Assembly: GCA_036267755.1 (NCBI GenBank)
Contig: DATAVK010000123.1
Span: forward strand, 1-11,572
DNA length: 11,572 nucleotides
Direction of reading: 5' to 3'
From: DATAVK01 sp036267755
Lineage (GTDB): Bacteria; Actinomycetota; Actinomycetes; JAFAQI01
Positions 6,907 to 11,572 of the stretch are shown piece after piece; positions within the stretch are counted from its first letter, which is position 1, and every line of letters starts with the position of its first letter. Position numbers and translations under genes: made by a program. The notes under the pieces were generated by a model. It did no database searches. It was given only the letters and a program-made list of their open reading frames with translations, and was not told where the DNA came from.

Positions 6907-6928
6907 CACCTGCTCGGGGAGCAAGGTG
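6907..6928 (-). promoter_or_regulatory. Hairpin 47-68 bases upstream of the cold-shock gene start
   Basis: On the plus strand CACCTGCTC (6907-6915) pairs with GAGCA (6919-6923) and GGTG (6925-6928). This makes a 9-bp stem with one bulged A (6924) and a GGG triloop. If the cold-shock transcript starts upstream of it, the structure lies in the 5' untranslated leader, where cold-shock mRNAs of other bacteria carry regulatory folds. A TACTGT hexamer on the minus strand (6939-6934) fits the TANNNT -10 pattern and would place the RNA start near this hairpin, but no good -35 accompanies it. It could instead help end the upstream carboxypeptidase transcript. Confidence 0.35.
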
Positions 6929-6944
6929 TGCGGACAGTACACGG

Positions 6945-6987
6945 ATGATCACCGCCGTGTGACCGGTCTTGACCAAACCGTGATCAT
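6945..6987 (-). terminator. Inverted repeat downstream of the carboxypeptidase gene (terminator or operator)
   Basis: Two 10-base arms, ATGATCACCG (6945-6954) and CCGTGATCAT (6978-6987), are inverted copies matching at 9 of 10 positions, 23 bases apart. Each arm contains the palindrome TGATCA. The spacer contains another 8-base perfect palindrome, GACCGGTC (6961-6968), and an overlapping GGTC-TT-GACC (6965-6974). The repeat lies 10 bases past the carboxypeptidase stop, so a stem-loop terminator without a U-run, common in actinobacteria, is one reading. The other is an operator for the cold-shock gene, whose likely promoter region it covers. Confidence 0.35.
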
Positions 6988-6996
6988 GACCTGGGG

Positions 6997-8199
6997 TCAG
7001 TACTTCGGGAGCGTCCAGCGGCTGCGGTACCGGTAGCGGCGACGGCGGCGGCGCCTGGTCTCGGTGGCGACCGTCCCCAGCAGGGCGAAGACCGTGAGGC
7101 CCATGGCCCCCACCTCGAGGCTGGAAAACCGACGCCCGTGGGAGCTCGGGGTGGCGACGGCGGCCGGTGCCGTCGCGACGGCTGTGTGCGTTGCCGCGGT
7201 GGGTGCTTGCAGTGGCTGGACCAGCGACCCGACCGGGTTCACCTTGCCCACCGCCTTGAAGCCCCAGTTGAGCAGATCCCGGGCCATCGGCCAGAAGTTC
7301 GGGTTGGCATGCATCAAGGTGACGACGATGGTCTGGCCGTGTCGCGTCGCGGCCTGGACGTCCGTCCCCTCCGCGGCCACCGTGTACCCATTCTTGACGC
7401 CGATGTCGCCGCGGTACGTCGTGAGCAGCTGGTTGTGGGTGTAGATCTGGAAGTGCTTGTGGTGAGCCTCGGGCATTCGGCTCTTCACGATGCTGATATA
7501 GTGGCGGAACGACGGCATCGCCAGCCCGGCCTGCGCGATCAGCGCCAAGTCGTACGCCGAGGTCGACTCGCCGGCCGCGTCCAGGCCGCTCGGGGTCTTG
7601 GCCACGGTGTCGTCGGCCCGCAGGTGGTGGGCCTCGGCGTTCATCGCAGCCAGCGTGGTCTTGGTGCCGCCAGCCGCCTGGGCGAGCGCGTCGGCGGCGT
7701 CGTTGGCGCTCACCATGAGCATGGCCGTGAAGAGCGTCCGCACGGTGTAGCGATGACCCGGGACCAGTCCGACTCGGGTCCCGTCAACCCCGGCGTCGTG
7801 CTCGGTCGTCATCACGAGCCGGTTCGGCGCCAGTCGGGGCAGCAGTGTGACGGCGGTCAGCGTCTTCAGGGTGCTGGCCGGCAGCCGCCGGGCGTGCGGG
7901 TCCTTGGCTGCGAGCACCTGGCCGGTCGTGAGGTCGGCCACCAGCCAGGAGGAGGCCGGGAGCTGGCTCGCGGGCGGCAGCGCAGGAGCGCCCGGCTGGG
8001 GTTGGACCACGACGCCCGTGGACGCCAGCAGTGGGCCACCGACCGTGCTGCGGGGGCCAGCGTGCCCGGCCGACGCGGAGGCCGCGGCCGTGGGGCTCAG
8101 GCCTGCGGTGAGCAGGTCGGTGGCCAGAACCACGGCCGCGAGCACGAGCGTGGTGCGGGCGGACATCGCGGAGAGGCTACCGGCTGGAGCGCCCCTCAT
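6997..8199 (-). CDS. D-alanyl-D-alanine carboxypeptidase (peptidase S11, low-molecular-weight PBP)
   Basis: A 400-residue exported enzyme that trims the terminal D-Ala from peptidoglycan stem peptides. Its three penicillin-binding motifs are SxxK = STLK (S109 nucleophile, K112), SxN = SAN (164-166) and KNG (269-271) in the place of the more usual KTG; KNG is common in actinobacterial members. A signal peptide or N-terminal anchor spans about residues 15-44, ending in ASASA. After the catalytic domain comes an Ala/Pro/Thr linker (330-355), a transmembrane helix (about 362-379) and a very basic cytoplasmic tail with seven consecutive arginines (382-388). The protein is therefore tethered to the membrane at its C-terminus. 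ATG 8199 gives this length; ATG 8166 (residue 12) is an alternative that makes a tidier signal peptide. Neither start has a strong RBS. The gene is divergent from a small membrane protein gene. Confidence 0.93.
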   Translation of the reverse strand: MRGAPAGSLSAMSARTTLVLAAVVLATDLLTAGLSPTAAASASAGHAGPRSTVGGPLLASTGVVVQPQPGAPALPPASQLPASSWLVADLTTGQVLAAKDPHARRLPASTLKTLTAVTLLPRLAPNRLVMTTEHDAGVDGTRVGLVPGHRYTVRTLFTAMLMVSANDAADALAQAAGGTKTTLAAMNAEAHHLRADDTVAKTPSGLDAAGESTSAYDLALIAQAGLAMPSFRHYISIVKSRMPEAHHKHFQIYTHNQLLTTYRGDIGVKNGYTVAAEGTDVQAATRHGQTIVVTLMHANPNFWPMARDLLNWGFKAVGKVNPVGSLVQPLQAPTAATHTAVATAPAAVATPSSHGRRFSSLEVGAMGLTVFALLGTVATETRRRRRRRYRYRSRWTLPKY

Positions 8200-8262
8200 C
8201 GAGCCCCGGCGTTTGACTGCCCCCTCGGGGGGTGTGCTGTCGTGGGGTGGAACTGCCCGCCT

Positions 8263-8535
8263 GTGAGGAAGCTGAGGAAACTAGTGGCATTTGTCCTATT
8301 GGCTGCTGCCATCATCGTCGCCGTCACGGCGTTCGTGCTGCCGAAACACGGTCGAGACCGTCGGTTGCAGGAGGTGGATCGGTTCCACCGGGCCGGTCAG
8401 ATCACCTCTGACTGGGCGCGGGCGGGTGTCACCCAGCCCGTCCTCGTGGACGACGCCGCACCGCGGGACAGCGCCGACGCGCTTGACATCCCCAGCGACG
8501 CGCCCCGGCGCGACCCGGCGCCCGCCCACCGCTGA
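8263..8535 (+). CDS. Small hypothetical membrane-anchored protein
   Basis: I do not recognise this 90-residue protein. It starts with a basic stretch (RKLRK), followed by one hydrophobic helix at about residues 7-26 (LVAFVLLAAAIIVAVTAFVL). A hydrophilic, Asp/Arg-rich tail of about 60 residues follows and ends in a Pro-rich segment. The layout suggests a single-pass protein with the tail outside the cytoplasm, or an uncleaved signal anchor. The start is GTG 8263. GGGGTGG (8244-8250) lies 12 bases upstream; an in-frame GTG at 8242 would add VGWNCPP. The frame stays open much further upstream on the same strand, but that part is antisense to the carboxypeptidase gene and is not believed. The gene lies 63 bp from the divergent carboxypeptidase start and 57 bp before the amidohydrolase. 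Real coding is supported by the membrane helix at a sensible start, not by homology. Confidence 0.6.
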   Translation: MRKLRKLVAFVLLAAAIIVAVTAFVLPKHGRDRRLQEVDRFHRAGQITSDWARAGVTQPVLVDDAAPRDSADALDIPSDAPRRDPAPAHR

Positions 8536-8546
8536 CCCCGCTTCGG

Positions 8547-8574
8547 TACTGTCGGGCCCGACCAAGTCCGGGCC
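8547..8574 (+). promoter_or_regulatory. Possible promoter/operator before the M20 amidohydrolase
   Basis: The 57-bp gap holds TACTGT (8547-8552), matching the TANNNT -10 pattern, overlapped by a perfect 12-base palindrome GTCGGGCCCGAC (8551-8562). Bases 8555-8560 (GGCCCG) can also pair with 8569-8574 (CGGGCC) around an 8-base loop. No -35 is evident. GC-rich palindromes arise easily by chance in this genome, so this is only a candidate. Confidence 0.22.
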
Positions 8575-8592
8575 TCGAAGGGTGGATGCCGC

Positions 8593-9753
8593 GTGAGCGC
8601 GGAGGAGTTCCTGGCCGGAAACGCCGCCCGGCTGGTCGAGGTACGACGTGACCTGCACGCCCACCCGGAGCTAGGGGACGAGGAACGGCGTACTACCCAG
8701 CTCGTCGGGGATGCCCTGTCGCACGCCGGCCTGCAGCCCCGGGTGCTGCCCAGTGGGACTGGGCTGGTCTGCGACATCGGCACCAACCCCGTCGTGGGAC
8801 TGCGCGCTGACCTCGACGCGCTGCCGATCCCAGACGAGAAGGACGTGCCATACCGCTCCATGGTGCCGGGCGTCGCCCACGCCTGCGGCCACGACGTGCA
8901 CACGACCGTGGTGCTCGGTGCCGGGCTGGCCCTGGCGCGGCTGGCGGCCGCCGGAAGCCTGCCGCACGGCGTCCGGCTGATCTTCCAGCCCGCCGAGGAG
9001 ACGGTGCCGGGCGGTGCGCTGGGCGTGATCCGGGCCGGGGAGCTCGACGGGCTCTCGCAGCTGTTCGCATTGCACTGCGACCCGTCGGTCGACGTCGGCA
9101 AGATCGGGCTGCGGACTGGGTCCATCACCTCCGCCAGCGACCACGTCGACGTAGCGCTGACCGGGCCCGGCGGTCACACCGCCCGGCCGCACCTCACCGC
9201 CGACCTGGTGTCGGCGCTGGGCGCCGTGGTGGACCGCTCGCCCGGCCTGCTAGCCCGTCGGATCGACGTACGGTCCGGGGTCAACCTGGTCTGGGGGCAG
9301 GTCAGCGCCGGCGCGGTCGCGAACGTCATCCCGCGCAGCGGCCTGGCACGCGGGACGGTCCGGATCCTCGACCGGGACGGCTGGGCCCGGCTGCCGGCCG
9401 TGCTCGAGGACGTGATCCAAACCATCGCCTCGCCGTACGGCGTCGGGGTCGAGGTCACCTACATCCGCGGTGTCCCGCCCGTGGTGAACGCCGCCTCCAG
9501 CGTCGACCTGCTGCGCCGCGTCGTCACCGACGAGTGGGGCGTCGACGCGATCGTTGAGGCGGAGCAGAGCCTCGGCGGCGAGGACTTCGGCTGGATGGTC
9601 GAGCAGGTTCCGGGTGCGCTCGCCCGACTCGGGGTGCGCTCGCCGGGCAGCACGCTCAGCGTCGACCTGCACCAGTCCACGTTCGACGTGGACGAGCGGT
9701 GCCTGTCCATCGGCGTCCGGCTGATGGTGGCCGCCGCGCTGGCCGCCGGCTGA
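8593..9753 (+). CDS. amiA1: M20D family amidohydrolase (AmiA1 / HipO-like N-acyl-amino-acid hydrolase)
   Basis: A 386-residue metallopeptidase of the family that hydrolyses N-acyl or indole-acetyl amino acids. The metal-binding set is in place: C98, H100 and H103 in HACGHDVHTT, E135/E136 in FQPAEETVPGG, H161 (ALHCDP) and H360 (VDLHQSTFD). RRDLHAHPELG (18-28) is the N-terminal family signature, and GPGGHTARPH (191-200) marks the start of the lid/dimerisation domain, which spans about 183-295. GTG 8593 follows GAAGGGTGG (8578-8586) at 6 bases, a good RBS. No signal peptide is seen, so it is cytoplasmic. The acyl group it removes cannot be determined. The gene converges on the GGCT-like gene with 21 bp between stops. 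The amiA1 symbol is used because content and order match amiA1-Rv3304-lpdA of M. tuberculosis (recalled, not searched). Confidence 0.9.
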   Translation: MSAEEFLAGNAARLVEVRRDLHAHPELGDEERRTTQLVGDALSHAGLQPRVLPSGTGLVCDIGTNPVVGLRADLDALPIPDEKDVPYRSMVPGVAHACGHDVHTTVVLGAGLALARLAAAGSLPHGVRLIFQPAEETVPGGALGVIRAGELDGLSQLFALHCDPSVDVGKIGLRTGSITSASDHVDVALTGPGGHTARPHLTADLVSALGAVVDRSPGLLARRIDVRSGVNLVWGQVSAGAVANVIPRSGLARGTVRILDRDGWARLPAVLEDVIQTIASPYGVGVEVTYIRGVPPVVNAASSVDLLRRVVTDEWGVDAIVEAEQSLGGEDFGWMVEQVPGALARLGVRSPGSTLSVDLHQSTFDVDERCLSIGVRLMVAAALAAG

Positions 9754-9774
9754 GTGCGCTAGCGGGTTGGGTGG

Positions 9775-10227
9775 TCAGGGGCCGACGGTGCGGCAGGGCC
9801 GGGTCCGCAGGTCGAGCACGTAGTCGTCGGGGGCGCCCGCCTGCTCGGCGGCGTCCGCCATCACGCCCAGATAGCGGGCCGAGGGCAGGCCGCCCTCGTA
9901 GCCGTCGAGGACGTAGAGCCAGGTGAGTCGCTCGCCGTCCAAGGTTTGGACCCGCACCCGGATCTTGCGATACAGCCCGGTCGAGGCGAACTCGATCTCG
10001 TCGAGCGCCGCCTCGTCGTGGGATGGGACGTCGTACAACATCACGAAGACCCGTTCGTCCGGCGCCTCGACCACCGTGGCCAACGAGCCTTCCCAGCCGA
10101 GGTCCTCGCCACCGAAGGTCAGCCGCCAGCCCTCGAGCCAGCCTGCCCCGCGCGAGGGCGAGGCGGGACAGCGCTCCCGCATTTGCGTCGGATCCAGGTT
10201 CGACCCGTACGCCGCGTAGAGAGCCAC
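9775..10227 (-). CDS. Gamma-glutamylcyclotransferase-fold (GGCT/AIG2-like) protein
   Basis: A 150-residue protein with the GGCT hallmark YAAYGSNL (4-11), the phosphate- or glutamyl-binding loop of the fold. An acidic motif, ALDEIEFASTGLYRK, follows, in which E77 aligns with the catalytic glutamate of human GGCT (LDEQEG). Such enzymes release 5-oxoproline from gamma-glutamyl compounds. Actinobacteria normally make mycothiol rather than glutathione, so the natural substrate is unclear. The remainder (90-150) continues the beta-barrel and ends in a Pro/Arg-containing tail. The start is GTG 10227-10225. No Shine-Dalgarno is visible, but TACGCT lies 7 bases upstream (see the separate entry), pointing to leaderless translation. 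The gene is flanked convergently by the amidohydrolase and divergently by the LpdA-like gene (62 bp). The family is secure; the activity is inferred. Confidence 0.87.
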   Translation of the reverse strand: MALYAAYGSNLDPTQMRERCPASPSRGAGWLEGWRLTFGGEDLGWEGSLATVVEAPDERVFVMLYDVPSHDEAALDEIEFASTGLYRKIRVRVQTLDGERLTWLYVLDGYEGGLPSARYLGVMADAAEQAGAPDDYVLDLRTRPCRTVGP

Positions 10228-10240
10228 AGCCGGAAGCGTA
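10228..10240 (-). promoter_or_regulatory. Candidate leaderless promoter of the GGCT-like gene
   Basis: On the minus strand TACGCT (10240-10235) matches the TANNNT -10 consensus and is followed by 7 bases (TCCGGCT) and then the GTG start. This is the spacing expected if transcription starts at the first base of the codon. The upstream stretch has no ribosome-binding sequence, which agrees with leaderless translation. No convincing -35 is seen. The TAATCT element before icd has the same 7-base spacing. Confidence 0.4.
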
Positions 10241-10289
10241 ATGAGCGGCCGTGCCCGTCCCGGCAGTACCGCCGGAGGACAATGGTCGA

Positions 10290-11572
10290 GTGACCCGCAT
10301 CGCGATCCTCGGCGGCGGCCCGGCGGGCTATGAGGCGGCGCTGGTCGGAGCCCAGCTCGGCGCCGAGGTCACCGTCATCGACAGCCAGGGCCTCGGCGGG
10401 GCGTGCGTGCTCGCCGACTGTGTGCCGTCCAAGACGCTGATCGCGACGAGCGAGTCGATGACGATGTTCGCCGCCAGTGAGGAGCTCGGAGTCCGGCTCC
10501 GCAGCGGTGAGCTCGCCGTCGAGCAGGTCGCGGTCGACCTGACTGCAGTGAACAAGCGGGTGAAGGCGCTCGCGCTCGCCCAGTCACATGACATCGAGCA
10601 CCGGGTACGACGTGAGGGCGTCCAGATCCTCCGCGGAACCGGCCGGCTGGTCGGGTCGAACCGGCTCGTCATCTCCACTGCCGACGGCGAAGAGGGGATG
10701 GGCGCCGACCTCGTCCTGATCGCCACCGGTGCCTCGCCACGGGTGCTGCCCGGGGCGGAACCCGACGGCGAGCGGATCCTCAACTGGCAGCAGCTCTACG
10801 ACCTGCCGGTGCTCCCCGAGCACCTGGTCGTGGTCGGGTCCGGCGTGACCGGCGCGGAGTTCGCCAGCGGCTACCTGGCGCTGGGCTGCGACGTCACGCT
10901 GGTGTCCAGCCGCGACCGGGTGCTGCCGAGCGAGGACGCGGATGCGGCGTTGCTCATCGAGGACGTCTTCACCAGGCGCGGGATGCATATCGTCAAGCGC
11001 TCCCGCGCCGCCGGCGTGCGTCGCGTCGGTGATGGCATCGTCGTCGACCTGACCAATGGCGGCCAGGTGAGCGGGTCACACTGCCTGGTCGCCGTCGGCT
11101 CCGTGCCGAACACCGCTGGGCTTGGGCTGGAGCACGTCGGGGTGGCGAGCGACGAGCGCGGCTACGTGCGGGTCGACCGGGTCTCGCGGACCACCTGCCA
11201 GGGCGTCTACGCCGCGGGGGACTGCACTGGGGTGCTCCTGCTGGCATCCGTTGCCGCGATGCAGGGCCGGACCGCGATGTGGCATGCCCTTGGCGATGCC
11301 GTCGCGCCGCTGCGCCTCACCCGGGTGGCCGCCAACGTGTTCACCGATCCCGAGATCGCCACGGTCGGGATCGGACAGGCCGCGGTCGAGGCCCACGAGG
11401 CCGACGTGCAGCACGTGAAGCTCCCGCTGGCCACCAATGCCAGGGCCAAGATGCAGGGCATCGAGGACGGCTTCGTGAAGCTGTACTGCCGGGCGGGGAC
11501 GGGCACGGTGCTGGGTGGCGTCGTGGTGGCGCCCCGGGCCAGTGAGTTGATCCTGCCGGTGTCGTTGGCGGT
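10290..11572 (+). CDS. lpdA: LpdA-like NAD(P)H-quinone dehydrogenase (flavoprotein disulfide reductase family), 3' end outside the window
   Basis: The first 427 codons of a flavoprotein disulfide-reductase-fold oxidoreductase. An FAD-binding GGGPAGYEAA (8-17) opens the protein. GGACVLADCVPSK (36-48) aligns with the redox-active GGTCLNVGCIPSK of lipoamide dehydrogenase and keeps both cysteines (C39, C44). The middle part contains the second dinucleotide motif VVGSGVTGAEFASGYLALG, followed by LVSSRDRVLP. The Ser/Arg there, rather than Glu, suggests NADPH can be used. YAAGDCTG is the second FAD motif. In M. tuberculosis the relative LpdA (Rv3303c) is an NAD(P)H:quinone reductase, not a lipoamide dehydrogenase. 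The C-terminal His-Glu dyad that would discriminate lies beyond the window. GTG 10290 has GGAGG (10274-10278) 11 bases upstream; an ATG at 10282 leads only to a 3-codon frame. The gene is divergent from the GGCT-like gene. Confidence 0.9.
   Translation, partial: MTRIAILGGGPAGYEAALVGAQLGAEVTVIDSQGLGGACVLADCVPSKTLIATSESMTMFAASEELGVRLRSGELAVEQVAVDLTAVNKRVKALALAQSHDIEHRVRREGVQILRGTGRLVGSNRLVISTADGEEGMGADLVLIATGASPRVLPGAEPDGERILNWQQLYDLPVLPEHLVVVGSGVTGAEFASGYLALGCDVTLVSSRDRVLPSEDADAALLIEDVFTRRGMHIVKRSRAAGVRRVGDGIVVDLTNGGQVSGSHCLVAVGSVPNTAGLGLEHVGVASDERGYVRVDRVSRTTCQGVYAAGDCTGVLLLASVAAMQGRTAMWHALGDAVAPLRLTRVAANVFTDPEIATVGIGQAAVEAHEADVQHVKLPLATNARAKMQGIEDGFVKLYCRAGTGTVLGGVVVAPRASELILPVSLA

Noticed and set aside
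8213..8241. TTGACT as a -35 box for the small membrane protein gene
   Set aside because: No acceptable -10 follows at 16-19 bases; the sequence there is G/C-rich.
7138..8262. Long plus-strand open frame antisense to the carboxypeptidase that runs into the small membrane protein gene
   Set aside because: The part before 8263 is a Gly/Arg-rich shadow of the carboxypeptidase. Only the final 90 codons, starting at a GTG with a membrane helix, look like a real gene.
10282..10293. Three-codon ATG frame (MVE) overlapping the lpdA start as a leader peptide
   Set aside because: It is too short to assess, and GGAGG is better explained as the RBS for GTG 10290.

Overview
The window is chromosomal DNA from a high-GC actinobacterium. 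Coding regions are strongly G/C-biased at third positions, GTG starts are frequent, and genes abut or overlap. Family content fits too: DUF3017, an S11 DD-carboxypeptidase with KNG in place of KTG, a 66-residue cold-shock protein, and an LpdA-type quinone reductase beside a GGCT-fold protein and an M20 amidohydrolase. I cannot name the genus. No tRNA, rRNA, CRISPR array, transposase, integrase or attachment site is visible, and base composition looks even throughout, so I see no sign of a mobile island.

Layout. (1) 1-2598, plus strand: the end of a gene that looks like an ACT-domain protein, a DUF3017 membrane protein overlapping it by 4 bp, then icd (isocitrate dehydrogenase) and mdh (LDH-like malate dehydrogenase) with no base between them. 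icd-mdh is a two-step TCA-cycle operon and may have its own promoter just before icd. (2) 2661-6637, plus strand: a CNNM/CBS/CorC-HlyC membrane protein, trpS, a 2H-phosphoesterase of the LigT/2'-5' RNA ligase family overlapping trpS by 4 bp, and a YihY/BrkB membrane protein. (3) 6660-8199, minus strand: a cold-shock protein gene and, upstream of it, a secreted D-Ala-D-Ala carboxypeptidase. The 136 bp between them holds two inverted repeats. (4) 8263-8535, plus strand: a small unrecognised membrane-anchored protein divergent from the carboxypeptidase. (5) 8593-11572: an M20D amidohydrolase (+), a gamma-glutamylcyclotransferase-fold protein (-) and an LpdA-like flavoprotein (+, cut by the window end). 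From memory, this trio has the same content and relative orientation as amiA1-Rv3304-lpdA in Mycobacterium tuberculosis.

The genes are mostly housekeeping: central carbon metabolism, tRNA charging, envelope maintenance and redox. I do not see an obvious undescribed multi-gene system. The points most worth a second look are at the level of residues and regulatory sites: NADP-type cofactor residues in a short isocitrate dehydrogenase; a hairpin that encloses both the ribosome-binding site and a -10-like hexamer of icd; two apparent leaderless promoters with the same geometry; inverted repeats upstream of the cold-shock gene; an intact CxxxxC pair in the LpdA homologue; the conserved amidohydrolase/GGCT/LpdA block in a lineage that normally uses mycothiol rather than glutathione; and a small unknown membrane protein.
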